DNA of 64,000 nucleotides from Trifolium pratense (Eukaryota > Streptophyta > Magnoliopsida > Fabales > Fabaceae). The notes under the pieces were generated by a model. The model ran no database searches. It was not told the origin of the DNA and saw nothing but the letters and a program-made list of their open reading frames with translations. The position numbers were made by a program, and so were the translations under genes. The stretch covers positions 24,713,362 through 24,777,361 of the forward strand of contig NC_060061.1 in assembly GCF_020283565.1 (NCBI RefSeq). Reading direction: 5' to 3'. Positions 50,268 through 61,648 of this stretch are shown piece by piece; within the stretch, counting starts at the first letter, position 1, and each line of letters begins with the position of its first letter.

Positions 50268-51430
50268 CATATACCCACACCCAAAAAAATCTAGTTACAC
50301 CCAAATTTCATCAAAATTTAATCATAATACCAATACTGTCCTTTATATAAACTTTTAAAAATAATTTCTAATCTTTTATTCTATATAGAATGTTAACTTG
50401 TGCCCTTAAGGTACATGTTAAGAAGATAAATGTGGAAAATATTTATTGAACTTGTGTTGTATTCAATTCTCTAAGCATTAAATTCTTTGTATCATTAAAT
50501 GCTATATATTTCTATTTTTAGCTAGCTTAACATGTGCCCTTAAGGCACAAGTTAACATGACCCTTATTCTATTTATAATGCTTCTGATTCACTATTCTCT
50601 CTCATATAAACCTTTCTCTCTCACAAATCCCATTGATGTGTCATTAATTTCAAATAAAGATCGAATTTGAATGTATTTCATTAAGAGGTTAGTGAGTTTA
50701 TACTCATTCAATTCTATGACATTCTCTATTTATTTTTTATGGAAAATTTCATCATGTTTTCCTTGCACGATTGTGTAGGTTGTGTAGGTTAGTGAATATA
50801 AATTGAGTTTACATAACCTACGTCTAAATTTCATGTTTTCTTGCACGATGAACTCTTAACATGGTAAATTTCATGTTTTATTGCTTAGGTTAGTGAATGT
50901 AAACTGAGTTTTCTTACACAATGATCTTGAACGATGAACCCTAAACCCGTGAGGGGTGAGTGCACTAAAAAGTGTGAATGTTCATTAGGATTCTTTCTCA
51001 CATTACTAAAAATAAATGCAGTTTACGTCTGTACCTAAAATGAATTCACGTTAACCACTTCAAACCCAGAAAATCAAAACACAAATCAAAATTGAGAGAT
51101 GAAACTCAAGATCAACCTAATTTCATAAGGAACTTGCAGCAGATTCACAATCGAACTCAAAGAAATCGCAGAATCATGAATGAATTGGTAACTCAAAAAC
51201 TTACCTTTCAAATTGAGTTTCAAAAGCATAGTTGGAGATGAACGCGACGGAGTACGGCGACGGAGAACGGCGACGACAGCTTGAGGTTTTTGGTGTGAAT
51301 TAAGGAGGAAGGAGATGGAGGCAAGAAGGCGTAAGTTTTTTTGGATTGTATTGAAAATTTAATTTATTATAAGGGTATTTTAGTCCATCCGGGATGTAAC
51401 CAGATTTTTTTAGGGTGTATGTAGAAAAAA
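50268..51430. mobile_element. Possible fold-back element with captured interior
   Basis: The left ACCCAAAAAAATCTAGTTAC and the inverse of the right end ACCCTAAAAAAATCTGGTTA agree well, giving roughly 30-base inverted ends. I found no target duplication. The interior includes a GC-rich minus-strand leader-like patch at 51240-51325 and the small palindromic element at 50390-50558. Confidence 0.4.
50390..50558. mobile_element. Small MITE with 30-bp inverted ends
   Basis: ATGTTAACTTGTGCCCTTAA at 50390 is mirrored by CCCTTAAGGCACAAGTTAAC ending at 50558. Each end is itself nearly palindromic (CCTTAAGG core). Confidence 0.7.
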
Positions 51431-51509
51431 TCTTACATTTATTACAAAAATGGATAATTTTTTAAATTGAAACCCAAATTTTTAACATGTTTTCTTATAA
51501 TTTTTTTAT

Positions 51510-52481
51510 GGCTTAATTAGTAAAATGGTCCCTTAAAGACATTTTAGATTTCACATTGGTCCCTTAAAGAAAAAAAGGTTCACTTTAGTCCCTTAAAAGC
51601 ATATCCGTCAGTCAAAATGATCATTTCCGTCAATTTTTTCAAAAACCTGTTAAGTCCACTATTATTAACAGTGTACCACCAACATCCTTTTTTTTTTCTT
51701 CATTTGTTCTTCATATTCATCAACCCAGAAAATTAAAATCAAACACATAAATTCAGATTCGGAAAATTCAGATAAATCATCAAGTATGTTCCTGCAAAGC
51801 TTCAAGTGTGCTGAGACAGTGGACGTTCAAATTATGTGTATTTGTATGCAAGAACACAAGGGTACACCGTACATACATCCAACAGAAGCACCAAAACAAC
51901 AAGCAAGTATAATTCTTGTAGAACTCACATTATCTTAAGTGATCCACAAAAACCCCAAGAGAATGGGAGCCAATGAAGGTTGCATTAACATTGAATGGGC
52001 AAGATGAAGGTTTAAAAAATTCAGAATTTCAGATCTGGAACCATAATTTTTTTGAGTGAAACCAGAAATTCATATCTGAAATGAGAAAGAGTTGTATTTT
52101 TTAATTTTGGATTTGTTTTACTTTTTTTTCTTTCTGGGTTTGTTATTTGAAAAAATGGGGGTTGTTTGATGAAATTGACGAAGAAGGAGGGTGAAGAAGT
52201 ACTAAGTTTTGGTAGTTCACATGCAGATACAATGCACCTTAGATATTCAATGGTATTTTTTCATAAAAAAATCAAATGTTTTAAATTAAAAAAATTAATG
52301 AGGTCTATGGTGGACCATCGATAATATTGGTCCACCTAAGACATTTAAAGTTAAAAAGTAACGGAAAAGACCGTTATGACTAACAGATGTATCTTTAAGG
52401 GACTTAGACGAGATTTTTTTTCATTAAGGGGCCATTTTGAAACTTGAAATGTCTTTAAGAGACCATTATACTAATTAAGCC
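51510..52481. mobile_element. Mutator-like fold-back element, GGTCCCTTAAAG family
   Basis: TTTTTTTAT flanks it at 51501-51509 and 52482-52490. The inverted ends begin GGCTTAATTAGTA(A/T)AATGGTC and carry CCCTTAAAGACATTT-like modules. The interior shows no transposase. Confidence 0.85.
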
Positions 52482-52490
52482 TTTTTTTAT

Positions 52491-53810
52491 TTACTGCTAC
52501 CCTCGTCAATGCCAAAATCTAAATTAGAATTGCTATATATTTGAAAAAACAAATGTTTTTTTTTTACATCACATATTAAATTATTATTTTGTAGTTAATA
52601 ATATATTAAATTTATTGGAAAGAGAAAGTGCATGTAAAAATATAGAAATTTATTAGTGGATTAAAATTATGGATGACAATGGATTGGGTACTATAGTATT
52701 CATCTCCATATCCGCAATTTAAAAAATTACACGTACCCATCCCTATATCCGTGTAGGTAACAACATTTGTATCCGTGCCCATATCATATGGGTACTTAAG
52801 TACCTGTACTCATTACCCATACTTTTGCTATAAATAAAACGATCAATTATAAAATATTATATCACTTTAATAAAATTTAAAAAATTTCAAAGATTTCAAC
52901 GTGGACTCGTGAAAACTATAAACAAATTTATTAATAACCCTAATATAAAAAAAGTATTAATAACCTTTTGTGTTAAATTTCATATATGTTGACATATTCA
53001 TATTGCGTTTGCATTTTTTTTTTATTGTGTTTGCATTATGTTATAAATAAACATTTTTATTAAAAATATGTAATAGTTTAATAGTGTTTTATTTTTTAAA
53101 ATTGATATACATATATTATTATATAATAATATAAATAAAATAAATAAATATATAGTATGTGGGTATGGGGCGGGGTGGGTACTAAGGTTTCTATAAACCG
53201 CAGTACCCCCAAGGGCAAAAACGGAAATTCAGGGGGTAGAAAAGAAATGAGGGGATCGGGAGAGAAAACTTCCACATTCAATAGGGCACAATTAGTGTTT
53301 TGGCAGTAACATTAAACAAAGTGATGATGATTGTTTTCTTTATGGGTCATACAACATCATGCAGAGGATGTTTGTTCAATTATTGACTCTTATTTTTTTT
53401 TGTAAATTTTCTCTCTATTTGTTTATTTTCTTGTAGCTTATTGATGAACTAAATCAATACAATAGTTTCCAACATTTATTGTTATGGATATAAATAAATC
53501 TATAGTTTTGAATCATTATTTGTCTTTTTGTTAGGAAAAAATGTCTAATTATTTATGAATTCTACTTTTTCCTCCATCTATTATTTTCAAATTATTTAAG
53601 TTTATTTAATCGAGCACGTACACTTCTTGAATTAAATGTTTCCCGGTGTCGGGTATGCGTCGATGTCCGACACCGATACCTAATATTACATTGAATTGAA
53701 TTAATTTCTCAGATATGTTGATGGAACAAACTTGTTAGTTAACATGTATTAGCCAATAGCCTCACTACAAAAGCAGAGAACCTTTTGGTGGAAGTGGCAA
53801 AGGCACAATA
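52491..53810. other. No gene seen; repeat remnants
   Basis: From about 52672 (GGATGACAATGGATTGGGTA) to 53190 (GGGTATGGGGCGGGGTGGGT) the sequence has the texture of a small hAT-type element. The 61-codon frame at 53096-53281 is not supported. Confidence 0.45.
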
Positions 53811-53818
53811 GTTAGTAT

Positions 53819-54517
53819 CATAGTTTTAAAAACTGGACCGGACCGGCCGGTCGGACCGGTCCGGCCGGGAACCGGAGGAGTTGACGGGCCAATCAACACG
53901 CAGAACCGGTTCTGCAAATAAACCGGAAAACCCGGAGTGACCCGGCCGGGTCTACGGTCAAACCGGTGAACCGTGTAACCCGAACAGAACCGGACCGGTT
54001 TAAATTTAAATTAAAATTTCATAAAAATGACCAAATGTTGGCCACAGGAATTGAACACGGAACCTATGCATAAAGTTGGCTTAATTTACCACCAGGCCAA
54101 CTGAACTTGTATGATTAGGATGTGCAAGATAATATATATATATATTTAACGATTTTTTCTTTTTGAAAGAACACACACATATATATTTCTTCTTCCTTCA
54201 AAAAACACATACATTTATTCTTCCTTCAAAAACCACATATATCTATTATGTATTGGTAAAATACATTATTTTTTGTTTGTTATTAATTGTGTTTTTCTCT
54301 TCTCACAAAAAAAAATTGTGTTTTTCTTAAAATTTATGAATTGTGGTTAATATTTTTATGGAATAATTTTATAATTAATAAAATTTAAGACATAAATATA
54401 TTTTATAGACCGGGTTAGTAGTTATGCGGTCCGACCAGTGACCCACTGGTCCGACCAGTAAACCAGTGAACCAGTACTTTGACCGGGTCGATCACCGGGC
54501 CGGGTTTTAAAACATTG
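53819..54517. mobile_element. GC-rich hAT-like non-autonomous element
   Basis: GTTAGTAT flanks it at 53811-53818 and 54518-54525 (8 bp, the hAT size). The ends CATAGTTTTAAAA and TTTTAAAACATTG are inverse counterparts. Next to them are dense ACCGG/CCGGTC blocks (GGACCGGACCGGCCGGTCGG at 53837). A tRNA-like stretch on the minus strand lies at about 54045-54112 (TTGGCCTGGTGGTAAATT and GTGTTCAATTCCTG). Confidence 0.75.
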
Positions 54518-54879
54518 GTTAGTATTACCTTAATTTCTCCATCTTTAGATTGAAAACTACTGTATTTGGTTTCACAAGATTTCCTCAATTTAATAACCTC
54601 TTTTTGCAGCCTATCATATAGAAAACATGAATCACTCATTTGGTTTCTTGCTTAGCAAGTCTTCATCCACATCAACAATGGTTTAAATTCATGTATGTGT
54701 TCACCTGCATCTCATTTTCCTTTTCACCACTATCAGTAACTTCCATATCCATTTCTTCATGTTTTATGCACAAGTGTATATATATAGTTTGTTGAAAAAA
54801 GATATATGCTAAATAAATAGAAAGCAAAAAAAAAAAAAATTCTACTTTTATTGACGATCAAGTAAAAAGTAACGACATT

Positions 54880-55050
54880 ATTCTTCTTATGTCATCTTCT
54901 TATGTAAACTTTGAAGTTAAGTTTGTTAGGAGACAAACGAATTTGGTTGCTCATACTCTTGCTAGGGCGACCAATGTTTGGACTAGTTTCCATAGATTTG
55001 AAATTATTCCATTATGTATTGAACATTTATTAGTTAATGATATGAATTAA
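54880..55050 (+). pseudogene. 5'-truncated LINE tail (RNase H end of ORF2)
   Basis: The plus strand encodes EVKFVRRQTNLVAHTLARAT and ends with PLCIEHLLVNDMN then TAA at 55048-55050. This matches the last residues of the complete LINE ORF2 nearby (VEFIRRQANEVAHVLAREAT ... PLCIRDIIMNEME). It is followed by an A-rich tail. Only the last 60 or so codons are present. Confidence 0.8.
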
Positions 55051-55486
55051 GTTTGTTTGGTTAAAAAAAGTAAATAAAGAAGTAAAGATAACTTTATCTA
55101 ATTGGAAAGAAATGAGAAAACAACATAAAATAGATGAAAGACAGAAGAATCGCTTGATTCCAACATCCTTGTTACGTGCATAAATAAAATTGTGAATAAT
55201 TATTTGTTTTTGTTAGGAAAAAGTGTAATTATTTATCATTTCTACATTTTTCATCTACCATTTTCAAATTATTTAATTTTATTTGATATCATCAATCAAC
55301 TCCGTGACAAGCATTCCATAATTTTAAAGGTTTTGTCACAAGTAATAACTAATAAGTAAAAATATAATATTGCATCATACACAACAATAAATCTCATATC
55401 TCATTTAATTCAACCAAAAGATATATATTGATAATTGATCTGATGGTGAGTCATTGATCCAGTAATAAAAAATAACTTTTTTTTTA

Positions 55487-58400
55487 ACGTAAAGTATCTA
55501 CTCCATTTCATTCATAATAATATCACGAATACAAAGGGGAACATCAATAAAAATGTGGAAACTAGCTAAGGATGTGGCCTCTCTTGCTAATACATGAGCG
55601 ACCTCATTGGCTTGTCTCCTAATAAACTCAACCCGAGAGTTTCTAAAATGTGTGCTAAACATGGTCCTACAATCCTTAATAATATCACCAAGCTCAGACT
55701 CATCTCTATTCTTACTATGAAATTTAGTTACAACAATTTGTGAGTCAAGCTCGAAATCCACATGCTCCAGTTGTAAATCTTGAATCCATTTCATGGCATG
55801 CAACAATCCCAACGCCTCACCAGTGTCCACATTCATAATTGGAGAGAACCATTCCGTCTTAGCAAGTACAAAACTTCCTTGATCATCTCTAATGCATACT
55901 CCTATACCCACTTTGTTGAGAATAGTGGAGAAGGATGCATCTATATTGCATTTGTACCTTCCAATAGATGGTTTGGACCACCTAGTACCCGCTATAGTTG
56001 GTTGAATTCTACTTTGCTTTTGTTTCATTTCTTGTGCTTGGTTCCAACTTGTTAAGAGATTAATGCCACGATCACACACAACATTGACCGATTCTACTTC
56101 ATTTCTCCACAATTTATTGTTCATATGTTGCCAAATACTCCAAAGCAAAACTGAGAAGAGTGAAAAGTGGTCTGCTGCCATATGTTGTGCTAGTTCAAGC
56201 ACACATCCTGATACACTTGTAGTAGTGTTTAAGGAATGTTGAACTTGATGCCACAACCCACACCTCTGCCAAATTTGAATGCTATTCCTGCAATAGAAAA
56301 AAAGATGTGTACTATCCTCAACTAATTCGTTACATATCACACACATATCAGAGCAATTAACACCCTTTTGTTTAAGGCGAGCTCTAGTTGGAACACAATT
56401 TCTACACAGACGCCAAATGAAATTTTTAATTTTAGGAGGGATTCTAGCTTTCCAAAGAAAACTCCAGTTGCCAGAAACTTGAAGATGAGTTGTATCAAGG
56501 ATATTCTCAACGCATTGTCGATAAGCGCTCTTGACGGAATATGTTCCATCCTTTTCATGTCTCCAAATTATCTTATCATGATTAACTGAATTAAAAAGAG
56601 GGGTTCTCAACACCATATCTGCAACTGAGGCATCAAACAAAGAATTCACTAAATTAACATCCCAATGCTTACCATCATCACCAAACAGGTCTGAAACATT
56701 CAGCTGGTGAAGTTCCTCTGCCAAGTTCGGTGGCTTAGAAATCACAACACCATTAACAAGCCATTGTTGGTCCCATATAGAAATATTGTGACCTGACCCA
56801 ATGCTCCACTTGTAACCATCACGAACAATGAACTTTGCACTCCAAATACTTCGCCAAACATAACTTGGGTTGTGACCAATGCTAGACTGAAGAAAATCAC
56901 TTCTAGGAAAGTATCTAGCTTTGAAAAGACGAGTGATTAAACTACCTGAATTAGTCATGAATTTCCAGGCTTGTTTTCCGAGCATTGCATAATTAAAAGC
57001 ACTAATACTTTTAAACCCCAAGCCACCCACATTCTTGGGCATTGACAAACGATCCCAAGATAGCCAATGAATACCTTTAGACTGCTCCTTGTTATGTCCC
57101 CACCAAAACGAGTTCATCATCTTCTCAATCTCATCACAAAGGGAGGATGGAATTAGAAATATGCTCATAACATAGGACGGGATTGATTGTAGGACCGATT
57201 TGATTAAAATCTCTCTGCCTGCTTGAGATAAACATTTACTGCTCCAAGAAGATATTTTTTTCCAAATCCTGTCTTTGATAAACTTGAAAGTGGATTTTCT
57301 ACTCCTACCCACCATCGACGGGAGCCCAAGATATTTACCAGTTCCTAATACTTGTTGCACTCCTAAGATGGATGCAACAGAGTCTTTAACAGAAGCAGCA
57401 ACATTACGGCTACAATAGAATTCAGATTTTTGCAAATTGATGGATTGACCAGAGGCCTCTTCATATATAGCAAGAATGTTCTTCATAGCCAACGCCTCCT
57501 GGTCAGATGCTTTAAAAAACATAAAACAGTCATCTGCGAAGAGAAGATGAGAGATAATAGGAGCATTTCTACAAATTTTAACTCCATGTATGTCCCCTCT
57601 AGTTTCTGCTTTTCTGATCAATGCTGATAAACCTTCAGCACAAATGATAAATAAGTAAGGTGAGAGAGGGTCTCCCTGGCGCAAACCTCGGCCTGGAACG
57701 ATTGGCCCTACTACATTGCCGTTAATAATCACCGAATAATCAACAGTTTCCACACATAGCATAATCCAAGATATCCATTTATGAGAAAAACCCATAGCTG
57801 AGAGGACGTCCCTGAGGTAGTCCCAATCTATTCTGTCATATGCTTTGCTAATATCTAGCTTGAGAGCCACTTCACCAACTCGGCCACGCGTTTTAGATTT
57901 CATGTAGTGGACTAGCTCGATGGCAGCCATTGCATTGTCAAGAATAGAACGCCCTGGAACAAAAGCGGATTGATTCTCAGATATGCATTTATCCAGAATA
58001 AATTTCAATCTATTGGCGAGCACCTTAGCAACCACTTTGTATAACACATTACATAAAGCAATAGGTCTCCAATCCTTCATAGAAGTTTGAACATCACCTT
58101 TAGGAATAAGAGTAATATTTGTGGAGTTTAAATTTTCTGGAAACATGCCTGACTCTAGCCAGTGGCAGCCTGCATTGTATATTTCAGTCCCACACATATC
58201 CCAAAAGTGTTGATAAAAACCCGGATTAAAACCATCTGGACCAGGACATTTATCCACCTGCATAGAAAACATCGCCTCTCTGAATTCTTCAAGCATAAAT
58301 GGAGCTGTTAGAGCAGCATTATCGTCACTTGTTACCGATCTAGAAATAACATTTAGGACTGCATCACGTGAGCTTGTCTGCTTCTGGAACAACTCGACAA

Positions 58401-60020
58401 AATATTCTTTAGCAATAACATTCAGTTCATCTGAATTACTACAAACAGCCCCATTGGTATTTTCTAGAGAAACAATTTTATTAACCTTTTTTCGAGCAGT
58501 TGCAAATGCATGAAAGTATTTAGTGTTCAAATCACCATCTTTGTACCAAAAAATTTTAGCTCTTTGTCTCCAAAAAAGATCATCTTTTACTAGAAGGGAA
58601 GATAATCTCTTCTTTAAAGCATTAAAGTAATTAACATTGGAAGAATCAACCTGACCTCGGGCTCTTTCTAATCTCTTATGACATTTATCAATTTCTCTGC
58701 GAAGGTTTTGGAAATTGTCTTTACTCCACTGAGACATGGTTGCAGCACACATATCAAGTTTTTGCACAACACCATCAACACCAGTATTTTGCCAGCAACT
58801 CCTCACGATACTGTCAAACTCCGAATCCACTAGCCACGCATTCTCAAACATAAATTTGCGATCCGATCTAGGATAAATTCGGACTGGATCACGAACAAGC
58901 CATAAGGGGTAATGGTCTGATGATGTAACAGTCAAGCATTCTAGTCTAGCATCACGAAATGATTGACACCATTCTTCGCTAGACATAGCTCTATCAAGTT
59001 TCTCTTCCACAGCGCGATCAGTACCAAGACTTTTGAACCATGTAAATTGATATCCCTCCATGTGTATATCGATCAGGCCGGAGTCAAGAACTGCATCACG
59101 AAAGCCGTTTATCAACCAATTTGGCCTATCAACTCTACCTTTTTTTTCATCCGAGGAGAGAATATCATTGAAATCACCAATAATGCACCACGGTATATTA
59201 GACACATGAGACAAATGTCTAAGGAAGTTCCATGAATCTCTTCTTCTACTACCACCTGGATAACCATAAAAACCTGTAAGACGCCAAGTTCCTCGTCTAG
59301 CATCAACAACCTCCATATCAATATGATTTTGAGAAAAATTAGAAATAGAACAATTGGACTGTTTGTGCCAAAATACTGCCAGTCCTCCTCCCCTCCCTTC
59401 ACGATCCACGGTAAAACAGGAATCAAAACCCAATACATAACGCAACTCTTCTGTTTTATTTGAATGAACTAAGGTCTCATACAATATCAATATATCCGGT
59501 TTATATTTTCGGATAAGGAATTTCAAATTAAGAACTGCATTCGGGTTACCGAGGCCCCGACAGTTCCAGCTAATAATACTCATTTACCAAACTAGTGATT
59601 CTCTTTTTTGTTACAGACCTCCTGAACTTGAAAATAGGCATGGTAGAGATCCCAATAAACCATATCTGACCCTTGTATGCAAATTGATCAATTAAAATAT
59701 CACCATGACAAAAAGGGGGACTCAATAGATCAAAATTCAAGACAAAAATCCAATATAACCAAATCACCGACTCAATAAATAGGAAGCATACCAGATTGAA
59801 GAAGTAGAATCTTTGCATAATTGATTCAGATCACCTACAGGGCAAGAGGAGCAAAACCCCAATTGGAAAGAAAACCAAAACACCCACAAGGAGGCTTGAC
59901 GGAGCTTCCTAGGAGAGACAAACAAACACTCACAAGGAACCTTGATGGAGCTTCCTAGGAGAGAATACAAGCGGCGAGTGAAATCGCGGCTGAAATTAGA
60001 TTAAGAGTGGTATATTTGGT
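55487..60020 (-). mobile_element. L1-type LINE with intact ORF2 and no ORF1
   Basis: After the ORF2 stop the minus strand reads ATACTTTACG, TT and nine A, a short 3' tail. Upstream of ORF2 (59584-60020) is a leader with a duplicated CTCTCCTAGGAAGCTCC(A/G)TCAAG block and no gag-like ORF1 or zinc knuckles. The 5' limit near 60020 is an estimate; no target duplication was found. Confidence 0.8.
55498..59583 (-). CDS. LINE ORF2: endonuclease, reverse transcriptase, RNase H
   Basis: An uninterrupted frame of 1361 residues. Residues 1-230 form an AP-type endonuclease (ISWNCRGLGNP, GDFNDILSSDEK, TSSDHYPLWL). The reverse transcriptase spans about 450-780, with LIPKGDVQTSMKDWRPIALC, SENQSAFVPGRSILDNAM, GLRQGDPLSPYLF and the catalytic HLLFADDCFMFF. 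A zinc-finger RT-associated domain follows (WKARIPPKIKNFIWRLCRN and MCVICNELVEDSTHLFFYC). A plant-type RNase H domain closes the protein (CNIDASF, GEALGLLHAMKW, ELDSQIV, RRQANEVAHVLARE). Length and order are those of a full plant L1 ORF2. ATG at 59583 begins MSIISWNCRGLGNPN, the usual start. All key residues I can check are present, so the protein may be active, although the element lacks ORF1. Confidence 0.95.
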   Translation of the reverse strand: MSIISWNCRGLGNPNAVLNLKFLIRKYKPDILILYETLVHSNKTEELRYVLGFDSCFTVDREGRGGGLAVFWHKQSNCSISNFSQNHIDMEVVDARRGTWRLTGFYGYPGGSRRRDSWNFLRHLSHVSNIPWCIIGDFNDILSSDEKKGRVDRPNWLINGFRDAVLDSGLIDIHMEGYQFTWFKSLGTDRAVEEKLDRAMSSEEWCQSFRDARLECLTVTSSDHYPLWLVRDPVRIYPRSDRKFMFENAWLVDSEFDSIVRSCWQNTGVDGVVQKLDMCAATMSQWSKDNFQNLRREIDKCHKRLERARGQVDSSNVNYFNALKKRLSSLLVKDDLFWRQRAKIFWYKDGDLNTKYFHAFATARKKVNKIVSLENTNGAVCSNSDELNVIAKEYFVELFQKQTSSRDAVLNVISRSVTSDDNAALTAPFMLEEFREAMFSMQVDKCPGPDGFNPGFYQHFWDMCGTEIYNAGCHWLESGMFPENLNSTNITLIPKGDVQTSMKDWRPIALCNVLYKVVAKVLANRLKFILDKCISENQSAFVPGRSILDNAMAAIELVHYMKSKTRGRVGEVALKLDISKAYDRIDWDYLRDVLSAMGFSHKWISWIMLCVETVDYSVIINGNVVGPIVPGRGLRQGDPLSPYLFIICAEGLSALIRKAETRGDIHGVKICRNAPIISHLLFADDCFMFFKASDQEALAMKNILAIYEEASGQSINLQKSEFYCSRNVAASVKDSVASILGVQQVLGTGKYLGLPSMVGRSRKSTFKFIKDRIWKKISSWSSKCLSQAGREILIKSVLQSIPSYVMSIFLIPSSLCDEIEKMMNSFWWGHNKEQSKGIHWLSWDRLSMPKNVGGLGFKSISAFNYAMLGKQAWKFMTNSGSLITRLFKARYFPRSDFLQSSIGHNPSYVWRSIWSAKFIVRDGYKWSIGSGHNISIWDQQWLVNGVVISKPPNLAEELHQLNVSDLFGDDGKHWDVNLVNSLFDASVADMVLRTPLFNSVNHDKIIWRHEKDGTYSVKSAYRQCVENILDTTHLQVSGNWSFLWKARIPPKIKNFIWRLCRNCVPTRARLKQKGVNCSDMCVICNELVEDSTHLFFYCRNSIQIWQRCGLWHQVQHSLNTTTSVSGCVLELAQHMAADHFSLFSVLLWSIWQHMNNKLWRNEVESVNVVCDRGINLLTSWNQAQEMKQKQSRIQPTIAGTRWSKPSIGRYKCNIDASFSTILNKVGIGVCIRDDQGSFVLAKTEWFSPIMNVDTGEALGLLHAMKWIQDLQLEHVDFELDSQIVVTKFHSKNRDESELGDIIKDCRTMFSTHFRNSRVEFIRRQANEVAHVLAREATSLASFHIFIDVPLCIRDIIMNEME

Positions 60021-61643
60021 GAAACGGTGACGGCAAGGCTCGTGATTGTAATATTTATTCTATTTATGTACCATAGAACTAACCTTGTATATATACAACA
60101 AAAATCCCACAAGTGTATCCAAGTTCCTTTCGAAACAATACAAACAAGAAACGTGCCATTCACTTATCACTTATTAGCAGCATCTAAAACCAATATTCCA
60201 AATTAGTGGGACGCATTAGCAATGGCCTACGCAAAAAGGAAATTTCATAGGACAGACAGCAAAGACAACAGTTTAGTTTTCTATTTTGATTTTTGTTTTG
60301 TTAGACCAGTTTAGTTAGGCACTAAATATGAACTATTTTATTTTAGGTGCAAACAAACACATTTGGCAAATAATCAAAATGATGAACATATTTTTCTCCG
60401 TCCATCCTATTTCATCATAGGTACACTGTACACATAACACTGCTTGGCTGTGCCTACCAGTATAATTTAAGAGCGACCGAGTTAACTCACAAAGTCTAAA
60501 CAAGCAGCAAACAAACTACCACTTCCTCTGAATCATAACATCAATCTACACCAACAAACAATCCTTTTTCAATTTTCCATGTCATTTTATCAAATAGCAG
60601 AAAAAGAAAAGATAAAATTTTCAACAAAGAAAAGTACTAAGAAATGGATTGTGCTTAAGCTAGCCTCTTTTATAATCCTAGGAAGATCTAATTCACACAC
60701 GTATTTTGGCCCTGCAGATGAAAAGCGCATCTATTTGTGCCATGCTGAACATCTCTATAATCCAGCAAACAAATGTAACCAAACTAACAATTCTACATTG
60801 AAGTTATATACCTATTTAACTCTAAAAATAACAACCAAATCCCCTCTTCTTGAACATGTCTTAACTTGATAAGCATGTATACCATGAACACTGAAGCAGC
60901 AAATCTGCATTCCAGTAGCCCAATGGCCAAATGCACGAAAAACCCACCACCACATTCATCTATATATCTTTTTTTTTTATACAGAAAAAAGATGGTTATG
61001 AAATTGAACAACCTGTTCAGTGAACATGTTTTGTATGAGAAAACAATTCTTAGTATTTCTTTTACCATACACATTTCACAATTCCTTGTGAACTTAAAAT
61101 AAATAATTTCTAGACCACACACAGACAGTGAAGCGTACAGAAGGGTGCATTTGGATTGATCATTCTACCAAAATGCTGAATGTAAAACTCATACAACATA
61201 AAAAGCTCATGCAATATGAAAAAATCAAATTCAAATATCTGTGACCAAACTTGTTCAATTTTATGCAATCCAAACAAATACAAGAGCAGCAAAGTCCTAA
61301 GCTACCATTGGTAATCTAGTACTGTTGGTAAAAGACCAACTGAGCATCCTAATTTAACCAACAGCATTACTGTTCCTTCTCAAAGAGGCCCCAAAAATGT
61401 TTAAGTCTGTTCAATTATCAAAAGCCAGAAGCCAGTGAAAATAGATACTTTGTCAAACACAATACACAAAAACTAAGGCATACAATTCTTTGAAAATACT
61501 TTTAAAAGTAAATGCAGGGAAGTTTCTACCATGAAAATTGAAAACAAACAAAGTCTTGCCGTCTTGATAATTAGTTAGAATGAGTAATTTCCGACAGTCA
61601 AGGCATCAATCAAAGCAAACAGAATATATATATACCCATCATA
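60021..61643. other. No gene seen
   Basis: AT-rich. Overlapping short frames at 60579-61122 on both strands have no domain. No RNA gene was seen. Confidence 0.55.
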
Positions 61644-61648
61644 ATATA

